Below, piece after piece: positions 1 through 7,970 of a stretch of 64,000 nucleotides of DNA. The position numbers were made by a program, and so were the translations under genes. How positions within the stretch are numbered: position 1 is the first letter of the stretch; each line of letters begins with the position of its first letter. Source of the DNA: JAJDXW01 sp965223775 (lineage in GTDB: Bacteria > Pseudomonadota > Gammaproteobacteria > HK1); NCBI GenBank assembly GCA_965223775.1, contig OZ245021.1:1984001-2048000 (forward strand), read 5' to 3'. The notes beneath the pieces are model-generated. The model was not told the DNA's origin. It was given only the letters and a program-made list of their open reading frames with translations, and made no database searches.

Positions 1-681
1 GGCGAGCTCCCAGCCGTTCGAGTTGCCGACGTCCATGTACTCGATGTAGCGCACGATGTGACCGGTGCCCCGGAACTGGCGGGCCATGGGGACGATCTGG
101 TCTTCGTTCCCGCCCCGCTTGACCACCATGTTCACCTTGACCGGCGCGAGGCCCACCGAGGCCGCCGCGTCGATGGCGCGCAGCACGCCGGACACCGGGA
201 AGTTGACGTCGTTGATCCGCTTGAAGACCGCGTCGTCGAGGGCGTCGAGGCTGACCGTGACGCGCCGCAGGCCCGCGTCGTGGAGGGCGCGGGCGCGGTC
301 CGGGGTCAGCAGCGATCCGTTGGTGGTGAGACTCAGGTCCGCGAGCTCGGGAATGATCGCGAGCTTCTCCACCAGGGTCTCCAAACCCCGCCGCACGAGG
401 GGTTCGCCGCCGGTGAGGCGGATCTTGCGCACTCCCTGCTCGACGAAAAGGGCGGCGAGGCGAGCGATCTCCTCCAGGCTCAGGACTTCCTTGCGGTCGA
501 GGAAGGCGTGATTGGCGCCGAATACCTCGCGGGGCATGCAGTACACGCACCGGAAGTTGCAACGGTCGGTGACGGAGATGCGAAGGTCGCGCAATGCGCG
601 GCCGCGGGCATCGGCGAGGGCTGGCCGCTCCGGGTTCGTCGCCGGCCGCGGACCGCTCATCTCCCGTCGCTTCCCGTTCAT
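1..681 (-). CDS. moaA: GTP 3',8-cyclase MoaA (3' end outside window)
   Basis: Radical-SAM enzyme for the first step of molybdenum cofactor synthesis (GTP to 3',8-cyclo-GTP). The visible 227 codons carry the radical-SAM cluster motif CNFRCVYC (Cys41, Cys45, Cys48) and the following GGEPL motif. MoaA is normally about 330 residues, so roughly the C-terminal third, with the second FeS cluster, lies beyond the window edge. The ATG at 681 overlaps the moeB stop as ATGA, which favours this start over the in-frame ATG seven codons later. The moeB neighbour fits a Moco operon, and a molybdenum hydroxylase is encoded at 40-43 kb. Confidence 0.93.
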   Translation of the reverse strand, partial: MNGKRREMSGPRPATNPERPALADARGRALRDLRISVTDRCNFRCVYCMPREVFGANHAFLDRKEVLSLEEIARLAALFVEQGVRKIRLTGGEPLVRRGLETLVEKLAIIPELADLSLTTNGSLLTPDRARALHDAGLRRVTVSLDALDDAVFKRINDVNFPVSGVLRAIDAAASVGLAPVKVNMVVKRGGNEDQIVPMARQFRGTGHIVRYIEYMDVGNSNGWELA

Positions 682-1469
682 CGCCGGTCGCCGCACGCCG
701 GGCAGCGGCGATTGCGCCGGAGGCGGATGGTCTGCCATTCCATCCGCAGCGCGTCGAGCACGAGCACCCGGCCATCGAGATCTTCCCCGATGTCGAGGAG
801 CGTCTTCACCACCTCGGTCGCCTGGACGGTGCCGATGATGCCCGCGACGGAGCCGAGCACTCCGCTGTCGGCGCAGGTGCCGGGAGGCGCCGCAATCGCG
901 CCGTGCAGGCACTGGTAGCACGGCCCGTCCGGACGGTCGAGACGGTAGACCGCGACCTGGCCCTCCATGCGGATGACCGCGCCGGAGACGAGCGGGCGCC
1001 CCGCGTCGATGCACGCCCGGTTGAGCGCGCGCCGGGCCTCGAAGTTGTCGGTCGCCTCCACCACCACGTCGGCGGCCGCGACCTCCTTGCGGAGCGTCTC
1101 GCCGGAGAGGGCCCGCTCGATCGCGTCCACCCGGACCTCCGGGTTGAGGGCCGCGAGGGTCTGCGCCGCGGAGCGGACCTTGGGCACACCGAGCGAGGCG
1201 GTGGTGTGCACGATCTGTCGTTGCAGGTTCGAGAGCTCCACCGCGTCGTGGTCGACGAGGACGAGGTGGCCCACCCCGCTTGCGGCGAGGTACATCGCGA
1301 TCGGCGACCCGAGGCCGCCCAGCCCGACGAGGAGCACCCGGGAAGCCCACAGGCGTTCCTGACCCTCGACCCCGATCTCGGGGAGCATGATCTGGCGGTT
1401 GTACCGCAGGAGCTGCTCGTCCCCCAGCTCGAGGGGCGGGTGGGCGGGGGCGGAAGCTGGTGTGGCCAT
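678..1469 (-). CDS. moeB: ThiF/MoeB-family adenylyltransferase (MoeB, molybdopterin synthase activation)
   Basis: An E1-like enzyme that adenylates the C-terminal glycine of a small sulfur-carrier protein (MoaD, or ThiS in the ThiF paralogue). It has the GxGGLGSP nucleotide-binding loop near residue 40, the ATDNFEARRALN segment, and two CxxC zinc pairs (CYQC and CPAC). At 263 residues it matches the family length of about 250. I chose the ATG at 1469, just before the LLRYNRQIMLPEIG block typical of the N-terminus; the frame stays open further upstream, but that extension is arginine-rich and looks like noise. Its stop overlaps moaA, which supports MoeB over ThiF. Confidence 0.9.
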   Translation of the reverse strand: MATPASAPAHPPLELGDEQLLRYNRQIMLPEIGVEGQERLWASRVLLVGLGGLGSPIAMYLAASGVGHLVLVDHDAVELSNLQRQIVHTTASLGVPKVRSAAQTLAALNPEVRVDAIERALSGETLRKEVAAADVVVEATDNFEARRALNRACIDAGRPLVSGAVIRMEGQVAVYRLDRPDGPCYQCLHGAIAAPPGTCADSGVLGSVAGIIGTVQATEVVKTLLDIGEDLDGRVLVLDALRMEWQTIRLRRNRRCPACGDRR

Positions 1470-1500
1470 GGCCTTATAGATGGGGGTGCCTGACTCCGGT

Positions 1501-2826
1501 TCAATTATATGCCCGTTTCGATGCGCCCGCCTGCCGGGACATCGTCGCGGGCGACTCCGCGACGTGCACCCAGGATCGATACGCGCGGGCATGCAGGGCG
1601 ACGTCGTGCACCCGCAGCACGTCCACCCCGCGCGCGGCGAGGGCGAGGGACGCGCCGAGGGTCTCCGGGTCCCGTTCGGGAGCCGGCGGCCCGGCGCCGC
1701 CGAACCAGGCCTTGCGCGAATGTCCGACGAGCAACCGGTACCCCTGCGCCCGGAACCGGTTCACCGCGGCGAACAGCTCGAGCGCCTGCAGGGTGTCCTT
1801 GCCGAAGCCGATCCCGGGATCGAACAGGATCCGCTCCGGGTCGAGGCCGGCGGCTTCCCATTCGAGGCGCCGCCGGGCAATCCAGCTCACCAGCGCGTCG
1901 GCGGCCGGCGGCCTCGGAGGCAGCCGGCGCGCGGGGTCGGCGGGGACGCTGACCGTATGCACGGCCACCCACTCGGCGCCGCTCTCGCGGGCGAGGCGGC
2001 GCATGCGCGGGGTCCCGAGGCCGGAGACGTCGTTCACCATGTCCGCCCCGAGGACGAGGGCACGCTCGGCGACCTCCGGATGGCGGGTATCCACGCTTAT
2101 CCGCGGACGGAGCCTCGTGCCTCGAAGTTGGGACAGGACCTCGCGAAGCGGAGCCTCGATCCGCGCCCATTCCTCGTCCGGCGATACCGGCTGGGCCCCC
2201 GGCCGGGTCGACTCCGCCCCGAGATCGAGCCAGTGCGCCCCCGCGGCGGTCAGCCCGTCCACGGTGGCGGCGAGCCCGGCCGGGTCGAATTCGCCGCCGC
2301 CCGAGAACGAATCCGGCGTGCAGTTGATGATTCCCATCCAGAGCGGTATGGGTCGGACCCGCCCGGCCCATTGGAGCACCGTGGTGTCGTCCTGTCCCGG
2401 TATGGTCATCCGCGGCGCGAGATGGGCGAGAGGGGTGAGGACGAAGCTCCGCTCCAGGATCTCCGGGTGCGGGATCGTCAGGTGCTCGGTTCGAACCGTC
2501 TGCCGGCCCCAGAGAAGGATGTCGATGTCGACCGGCCGGGGCGACCAGCGCGAGGCGGAAAGATCGCGCCCCAGCCGCGCCTCGATGGACTTGATCTCGC
2601 GGTGCCAGTCGTCGGGAGCGGAACGCGGCAAGCGGGCCCGGGCGACCAGGTTGAGGAATGGCCGGTTCCAGCTCGCGGGGGCGCCCGCGGGAAGGAGGGC
2701 GGGGGACTCGACGACGGGCGACACGGCCACGTCGCGCGCCCCCGCCCGCTCGAGCGCGCGGAGCGCCTCCTCGATGTGGGCAAGCCGGTCGCCCTGGTTC
2801 GAGCCAAGGCCGAAGTACACTTCCAT
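1501..2826 (-). CDS. folKP: Bifunctional HPPK-DHPS (6-hydroxymethyl-dihydropterin pyrophosphokinase / dihydropteroate synthase)
   Basis: One 441-residue protein carries two consecutive steps of folate synthesis. Residues 1-155 are HPPK: GLGSNQGDR at 6-14, RWSPRPVDIDILLW at 93-106 and IPHPEILER at 118-126. Residues about 163-430 are DHPS: MGIINCTPDSFS, the pterin-binding DLGAESTRPG, SVDTR, NDVSG, DPGIGFGKD, LVGHSRKAW and RVHD. Each half has its key motifs, so both are probably active. FolK and FolP are separate in most bacteria; natural HPPK-DHPS fusions are known, for example in Francisella and some eukaryotes. The ATG at 2826 is 24 bp from the divergent cyclo-ligase start. The sulfonamide-sensitive pocket looks ordinary as far as can be judged. 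Confidence 0.93.
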   Translation of the reverse strand: MEVYFGLGSNQGDRLAHIEEALRALERAGARDVAVSPVVESPALLPAGAPASWNRPFLNLVARARLPRSAPDDWHREIKSIEARLGRDLSASRWSPRPVDIDILLWGRQTVRTEHLTIPHPEILERSFVLTPLAHLAPRMTIPGQDDTTVLQWAGRVRPIPLWMGIINCTPDSFSGGGEFDPAGLAATVDGLTAAGAHWLDLGAESTRPGAQPVSPDEEWARIEAPLREVLSQLRGTRLRPRISVDTRHPEVAERALVLGADMVNDVSGLGTPRMRRLARESGAEWVAVHTVSVPADPARRLPPRPPAADALVSWIARRRLEWEAAGLDPERILFDPGIGFGKDTLQALELFAAVNRFRAQGYRLLVGHSRKAWFGGAGPPAPERDPETLGASLALAARGVDVLRVHDVALHARAYRSWVHVAESPATMSRQAGASKRAYN

Positions 2827-2850
2827 GCGCGGAAACTCTCCGGGGGTGCG

Positions 2851-3477
2851 ATGCGGACCGAAACGACGATGGGCGACGAGCGGCTCGCGGCGCTCAAGCG
2901 CGAGTTCCGCCGGGTGGCCGCCACCGCGCGCGACGCGGTGCAGGATCGGCCGGGAGCGGCCGCGGCCGCATGCTGCCATCTTATCGCACTGCCGTCCTAC
3001 CGGTCGGCGGCGGTGGTGCTCTGGTACGTGAGCATGCCCTCGGAGCTCGCGACCGCCCCGGCGATCGAGGCCGCCCTCGCGGAAGGAAAAGGGGTGGCCG
3101 TGCCGTGGTGCGACGGCGAGGAGCTCGGGCTCTGGCGGCTCGAATCGATGCGCGAGCTCGAGCCGGGAACGTGGGGCATTCCGGAGCCTCCTCCGGCCCG
3201 CCGGGGCGATCCGGAGCGGCAGGTCGCCCCGGAGGCGATCGATCTCGTCGTCGTTCCCGGGCTCGCCTTCGACCGGTGCGGCCGGCGGCTCGGTCACGGC
3301 AAGGGATACTACGATCGCCTGCTCGTGCGCTCCCCGGCGGTCCGGGCCGGGCTCTGCTACGACGCCCAGGTGTTCCCCGAAATCCCGGCCGGCTCTCGCG
3401 ACGCGGCGATGGACTGGCTGGTTACCGAGTGGGGCGCGTTCGCGACGGAGTCCATCAGCGGTGGGTCGGAATGCTGA
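2851..3477 (+). CDS. 5-formyltetrahydrofolate cyclo-ligase
   Basis: Converts 5-formyl-THF plus ATP to 5,10-methenyl-THF, a folate salvage reaction in the cytoplasm. The diagnostic segment PGLAFDRCGRRLGHGKGYYDRLL (in two adjoining parts, about residues 138-160) contains the conserved GxGKGYYDR. Length, 208 residues, is usual for the family (ygfA/fau type). An alternative in-frame ATG lies at 2869. The gene is divergent from folKP with only 24 bp between starts, so the two folate genes must share a very compact promoter region or overlap each other's leaders. Its last 23 bp overlap the convergent end of mmsA. Confidence 0.92.
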   Translation: MRTETTMGDERLAALKREFRRVAATARDAVQDRPGAAAAACCHLIALPSYRSAAVVLWYVSMPSELATAPAIEAALAEGKGVAVPWCDGEELGLWRLESMRELEPGTWGIPEPPPARRGDPERQVAPEAIDLVVVPGLAFDRCGRRLGHGKGYYDRLLVRSPAVRAGLCYDAQVFPEIPAGSRDAAMDWLVTEWGAFATESISGGSEC

Positions 3478-4978
3478 AATTGGCCGCCTCTCGTACGCCC
3501 GCGGGCCAACGCTGGGTGATCGTCTTCAGCCGGGTGTAGAACCGGACCCCTTCCGGGCCATGCATGTAGTGATCTCCGAATAGGGACCGCTTCCATCCGC
3601 CGAAGCTGTGAAAGGCGGAGGGAACCGGAATCGGAACGTTGACCCCGATCATCCCGATCTTCGCCCGGGTCGTGAAATCGCGCGCCGTGTCGCCGTCACG
3701 CGTGAAGATCGCGGCCCCGTTTCCGTACTCGTGCTCGTTGACGAGCGAGAGCGCCTCCTCGTAGCTCTGGGCGCGCACCAGGGAGAGCACCGGGCCGAAG
3801 ATCTCGTCCGTGTAGATCGACATCTCCGGGCGTACCTGGTCGAAGAGGCATCCGCCGAGGAAGAAGCCGCCGTCGCCATCGTCGCTGCTCCCGTCGCCGC
3901 CATTCGCGGGGCCGACTCCGCGGCCGTCCACCACGAGCTCCGCGCCTTCCTCCACCCCCGCGTCCACGTAGCCCTCGACCCGGTTTCGGTGGGCACCGGT
4001 AACCAGGGGCCCCATTTCGGCCTCGGGATCCTGGAAGCCGCCGATGTGCAGGTCCCGGATGCGGGGGGCGAGCCGCTCGACGAGGGCGTCCGCCACCTTG
4101 TCCCCGACCGCTACCGCGACCGATACCGCCATGCACCGTTCCCCGGCCGAGCCGTACGCGGACCCCATCAGGGCCTCCACCGTCTGGTCGAGGTCCGCGT
4201 CGGGCATCACCACCAGGTGGTTCTTGGCTCCGCCGAGGGCCTGAACGCGCTTGCCGGCCCGTGCGGCCGCCTGGTACACCCGCTCTGCAATCGGCGTCGA
4301 GCCGACGAAGCTCACCGCGGCGACGTCCGGGTGCGAAATGAGCGTGTCCACCGCCTCCCGGTCTCCGTGCACGACGTTGAGCACCCCCGGGGGCAGGCCC
4401 GCCTCCACCGCGAGCTCCGCGATCCGCACCGCCGCCGACGGATCGCGCTCCGATGGCTTGAGGATGAACGTGTTGCCGCACGCGATCGCGACCGGAAACA
4501 TCCACATCGGGACCATCGCGGGGAAGTTGAAGGGGGTGATGCCGGCGCAGACCCCGAGGGGCTGGCGAAAGGAGTAGCTGTCGATCCCCGATGCGACCCC
4601 TTCGTTGTGCTCGCCCTTGAGGAGCTGGGGAATGCCGCAGGCGAACTCCACGACCTCGATCCCGCGGGTGACGGAGCCCCGCGCGTCGTCGAGGGTCTTT
4701 CCGTGCTCGGACGATACGATGCGGGCGATCTCGTCGAGGTGATCGCGCAGCAGCATCTGGAACCGGAACAGGATCCGCGCGCGGGCGGGGGGTGCGGTCG
4801 CCGCCCAGTCCGGGAAGGCCGCCCGCGCCGCGGCGACGGCGGCATCGACCTCGCCGTCCGAGGCGAGGGGGACCCGCGCCTGGACCGCGCCGGTGGAGGG
4901 GTCGAATACGTCGCCGAACCGGTTCCCGCTTGCGGCAACCCGTTGTCCGCCGACGAAGTGGTCGATGGTGGCGGTCAT
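3455..4978 (-). CDS. mmsA: Methylmalonate-semialdehyde dehydrogenase (CoA-acylating)
   Basis: NAD-dependent oxidation and CoA acylation of (methyl)malonate semialdehyde to propionyl- or acetyl-CoA, in valine, inositol or beta-alanine breakdown. The 507-residue protein has the aldehyde dehydrogenase fold motifs: TPFNFPAMVPMWM (147-160), SFVGSTPI, and catalytic Cys282 in GSAGERCMAV, the context characteristic of MMSDH. A GGAGA ribosome site precedes the ATG at 4978. Odd feature: a Gly/Asp/Ser-rich insert at about residues 355-371 within an otherwise conserved GRG..GFFLGG stretch. No other valine or inositol genes adjoin it, so the substrate route is unclear. Confidence 0.93.
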   Translation of the reverse strand: MTATIDHFVGGQRVAASGNRFGDVFDPSTGAVQARVPLASDGEVDAAVAAARAAFPDWAATAPPARARILFRFQMLLRDHLDEIARIVSSEHGKTLDDARGSVTRGIEVVEFACGIPQLLKGEHNEGVASGIDSYSFRQPLGVCAGITPFNFPAMVPMWMFPVAIACGNTFILKPSERDPSAAVRIAELAVEAGLPPGVLNVVHGDREAVDTLISHPDVAAVSFVGSTPIAERVYQAAARAGKRVQALGGAKNHLVVMPDADLDQTVEALMGSAYGSAGERCMAVSVAVAVGDKVADALVERLAPRIRDLHIGGFQDPEAEMGPLVTGAHRNRVEGYVDAGVEEGAELVVDGRGVGPANGGDGSSDDGDGGFFLGGCLFDQVRPEMSIYTDEIFGPVLSLVRAQSYEEALSLVNEHEYGNGAAIFTRDGDTARDFTTRAKIGMIGVNVPIPVPSAFHSFGGWKRSLFGDHYMHGPEGVRFYTRLKTITQRWPAGVREAANFSIPTHR

Positions 4979-5302
4979 CGATCTCTCCTGCAGTGTCCAT
5001 CGAGGCGAGAACGATATCGCATCCCGACGGCCAAGGGGACAGGTGCGGGGTCTGATCCGGCTCGAAGTGCGCCGTCGTTCCGTCCGGACGAGACGCTTGC
5101 GCCGCATCGCACCGAACATCACGGGCAGGCGCCGGCGGCCTCGAGCCGCGGAATGGCGCGCGATGATCCCCGCTTCCAGCCGCGCTGCGGCGACGTTGTC
5201 GGATGGAAACGCATCGGGCTCGGGCTCGACGTCGAGGGAAAGAGGTAGGTCCGGACCCCGCTCCGGGGATAGACTTGCACCGGTGAAGAGTCGGGAGCGG
5301 AC
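4979..5302 (+). other. Intergenic region between divergent mmsA and the AhpD-like gene
   Basis: About 320 bp separating two divergent genes, so it should hold promoters for both. The mmsA ribosome binding site (reverse complement GGAGA) is at its left edge. I saw no convincing -35/-10 pair, no operator palindrome and no small gene. Open frames crossing it are arginine-rich extensions of the flanking genes. Confidence 0.5.
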
Positions 5303-5908
5303 ATGGCACGAGTGCGCGACGTCGAGATCCACGAAGTCCCCGCGGACCTCAAGCCCGTCTACCGGCGCTACGCGGAGTCCTACGGCCCGTTTCTCAACCA
5401 GGTGAAGGTGTTCGCCCACCGGGGGCCGGCGCTCCGGCACGTGATGGGAATGCTGCTCGAGCTCGCCGAGGAGGCGGTCCTGCCGAAGCGCTACCTCGAG
5501 ATCGCGCTGGTGGCGGTCTCGAAGGTGAACGAGTGCACCTACTGCGTGGCCCATCACGCGCCCCGGCTCGTCGAGCAGGGGCTCGACCCGGCGAGCGTGA
5601 CCGCCATCCTCGACCCCGAGGTGCCGGGATTCGATGAGGTGGATACCCTGGTGCGCGACTACGCCGTCGCGGTCACCGAGGACGCACGGCGAATGCCGGG
5701 AGCGGTGGTGGAGCGGCTCAAGTCCCACTTCACCGAGGAGCAGATCGTCGAGCTCACCCTTCGCACCACCTTGTGCGGCTTCTTCAACCGCTTCAACGAG
5801 GCGCTCGGGATCGAGATCGAGGACGGGGTCGTCGAGGACATGCTCGGGGCCGGCATGCGGCTGGACGACCTCCCCCATCCCGAGACCCTGGCCGCGGGCG
5901 TCGGCTGA
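5303..5908 (+). CDS. Carboxymuconolactone decarboxylase/AhpD-like protein
   Basis: A 201-residue helical protein of the AhpD/CMD superfamily. The motif ECTYCVAHHAPRLVEQG (about residues 74-90) carries the Cys-x-x-Cys plus His arrangement used by AhpD-type peroxidase or disulfide-relay proteins, so a redox role is more likely than true decarboxylase activity. No ahpC or peroxiredoxin lies nearby. The ATG at 5303 follows a GGGAGCGG-like ribosome site. It is divergent from mmsA. The substrate cannot be assigned from sequence alone; many family members sit next to catabolic genes and remain uncharacterised. Confidence 0.75.
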   Translation: MARVRDVEIHEVPADLKPVYRRYAESYGPFLNQVKVFAHRGPALRHVMGMLLELAEEAVLPKRYLEIALVAVSKVNECTYCVAHHAPRLVEQGLDPASVTAILDPEVPGFDEVDTLVRDYAVAVTEDARRMPGAVVERLKSHFTEEQIVELTLRTTLCGFFNRFNEALGIEIEDGVVEDMLGAGMRLDDLPHPETLAAGVG

Positions 5909-6120
5909 GCCGGCCCTGTCGGCCCGTTCGCCGGATTCCATCCCACCCCGAATTGCGGCGGCACGGCGGCCCCTCGAGCTACATGCGCCTTGCCGGCTAT
6001 CGCCCCGGCGTGAACGGGTCCTCCTCCGGGCGTCCATCGAGCGCCGGAGCCATGTCCCGTGCGTCACGGTCCGGTTCTGCTTGCGGCGGCTCGACTTTCC
6101 GGCAAACAGGCGAGTGACGG

Positions 6121-6990
6121 GTGCGGACGAGCTACTACCGGACCGCTCTGCTCCTCGTGATCGTGAGCTCAGTCGCCAATTCCGCGAACGGGCTCATCAT
6201 GCGATCCATGGAGTCGGCCGGCGGATGGCAGATCGTCTTCTACCGGTCCTGGTTTCTCGCCGGTGCGCTCACCGTCGTCTTCGTCGTGCAGAGTGGGGGG
6301 CGGTTGCCGGCCGCCCTGCGCGATCTGCGTCCGTGGATGGTGCTCGGAAGCCTGGCAATCGCGGCCGTCAACACCTGCTTCATCCTGTCCATCATCTACA
6401 CCACGGTGGCGAACACCATGTTCCTGCTGAGCTCGGCGCCGTTCTTCGCCGCGCTGCTTGGCCGGCTCGTGCTGGGCGAGACCGTCGAGCGCGGGGTGTG
6501 GGCGGCGATGAGCGCCGCGCTCGTCGGGATGGCGGTCATGCTGTGGGACGGAATGGGAGCCGGGACCCTGCTCGGCAATTCGCTCGCGGTGCTGGGCGCG
6601 TTCTGCTTCGGGACCTTCGCGGTGGTGCTGCGAAAGGGGCGCGGGGTCAACATGCTGCCCATCGTCATCCTCGGCGCCGTGCTCGGAGGGATCAACGCCG
6701 CGGTCATGAGTGGCGGGGCGTTCTCGATCCCGTTTCACGACATCGCGCTGCTCTTCGTCTGGGGGGTGCTGCTCTCCGGCACCGTGCACGTAATCTTTAC
6801 CTGGGGCTCGCGTCACGTGCCCGGCGCGGAGCTCACCCTGCTCATCCTCATCGAGTTCATCCTGTCTCCGATGTGGGTGTGGCTGTTCATCGACGAGCGG
6901 CCGAGCCTGGCGACCCTGATCGGCGGCGCGCTGGTTCTCGCATCGGTGGCGAGCCGGGCGCTCGCGAGCTTCCGGGTGCGGGCGGGATGA
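6121..6990 (+). CDS. EamA/DMT-superfamily inner-membrane transporter
   Basis: A 289-residue, strongly hydrophobic protein with about ten predicted membrane segments in two similar halves. This is the two-EamA-domain plan of drug/metabolite transporters; many members export amino acids or other small metabolites. Short charged loops (WQIVFYRSWF early, DERPSLATLIGGALVL near the end) fit the family: an RS/RW pair after helix 1 and a GE/DER..LIGGALVL segment before the last helix. The start is a GTG at 6121; the next in-frame ATG lies within the first helix and would truncate it. The substrate is unknown. Confidence 0.82.
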   Translation: MRTSYYRTALLLVIVSSVANSANGLIMRSMESAGGWQIVFYRSWFLAGALTVVFVVQSGGRLPAALRDLRPWMVLGSLAIAAVNTCFILSIIYTTVANTMFLLSSAPFFAALLGRLVLGETVERGVWAAMSAALVGMAVMLWDGMGAGTLLGNSLAVLGAFCFGTFAVVLRKGRGVNMLPIVILGAVLGGINAAVMSGGAFSIPFHDIALLFVWGVLLSGTVHVIFTWGSRHVPGAELTLLILIEFILSPMWVWLFIDERPSLATLIGGALVLASVASRALASFRVRAG

Positions 6991-7084
6991 GGGGCGGGCT
7001 GCGCTGTCCGGGCTCCGAGAGGATGCGCTACCGTGCTCCTCGACGTCCGGCGCACGAGGTATGAGAGGCGCGAGAGGTGCGCGA

Positions 7085-7870
7085 ATGAGCGGCGGTGACC
7101 ACCACGACGAGTACGGCGATGCGTTCGTCGCCGGGCTCGAATGGATGTGGGGCGAGGGTTTCCTCTCCCCGGGCGGGGCGGACGAGGTGGCCCGGATCGT
7201 GGCCGGAGCGCCTATCGAGGGCGCAAGGGTGCTCGATGTCGGATGCGGGCTCGGCGCGATCGACGTGCTGCTCGTCGAGCGCTTCGGCGCCGCCCACATC
7301 ACCGGGATCGATGTCGAGGCGCCGCTCGTCGCGAGAGCGGCGGAGCGGGTGGCGGCCGCGGGGATGGCGGGCCGGGTCTCGGTCCGCAAGGTCTCGCCTG
7401 GCCCCTTTCCATTCGATGACGGCGCCTTCGACGTGGTGTTCAGCAAGGACTCGATGATTCACATCCCGGACAAGCGCGGCCTGTACGCGCAGGTCCACCG
7501 CGTGCTCGCACCGGGCGGATGGATGGTGGTGAGCGACTGGTTCGGCAACGGGATCGAGCCGACCGGGGCGATGCGCGAGTGGCTCGAAGCGGTCGGCCTC
7601 ACGTTCAGGCTCGCGAGCATCGAAGCCTCGGCCGCGCTGGTCGCGGCGTGCGGGTTCGCCGATGTCGAATGGTGCGACCGCAACGCCTGGTACGCCGAGA
7701 CGATCAACGACGAGATCGCGACCCTCGCCGGCGAGAACTACCCGCGCCTCGTCGAGCACGTCGGGGCCGAGGCGGCGGCGCGGCGCCTGGACAGCACGAC
7801 GAAAAAGAAGGCGGTCGTCGACGGCGGCGAGCTGCGTCCGGGTCACCTCCGTGCGCGCAAGCCCGCCTGA
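7085..7870 (+). CDS. SAM-dependent methyltransferase, phosphoethanolamine N-methyltransferase-like
   Basis: A 261-residue class I methyltransferase. The N-terminal pattern EWMWGEGFLSPGG, followed by VLDVGCGLGAID (SAM motif I), GIDVEAPL, and FDVVFSKDSMIHIPDK, resembles the single-domain phosphoethanolamine N-methyltransferases of Plasmodium and plants (FGE..S.GG, then DxGxGxGG, then SRDAxxH). This suggests methylation of a phospho-base or small amine, but that is inference. The ATG at 7085 is preferred because AGAGG precedes it at good spacing; an in-frame ATG at 7061 has GAGG only one base away. The C-terminus carries extra residues after the usual fold. Confidence 0.78.
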   Translation: MSGGDHHDEYGDAFVAGLEWMWGEGFLSPGGADEVARIVAGAPIEGARVLDVGCGLGAIDVLLVERFGAAHITGIDVEAPLVARAAERVAAAGMAGRVSVRKVSPGPFPFDDGAFDVVFSKDSMIHIPDKRGLYAQVHRVLAPGGWMVVSDWFGNGIEPTGAMREWLEAVGLTFRLASIEASAALVAACGFADVEWCDRNAWYAETINDEIATLAGENYPRLVEHVGAEAAARRLDSTTKKKAVVDGGELRPGHLRARKPA

Positions 7871-7970
7871 ACGATCCCCGGAAGTCCTGGCGCGGTTCAA
7901 CACTGCAAGATTGTCCGGGTTCACCCCTGAGGTCCGGTTCTGCCGACATCTGCCTGGAAGGAGGCATGAC

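Noticed and set aside
1504..1509. Minus-strand TATAAT just upstream of moeB
   Set aside because: Lies in the folKP stop region, but no -35 match is found at workable spacing, so I did not annotate a promoter.
4979..6067. Minus-strand extension of mmsA through the AhpD-like gene
   Set aside because: The extended frame has no family similarity, and the ATG at 4978 has a clear ribosome binding site and the expected N-terminus.
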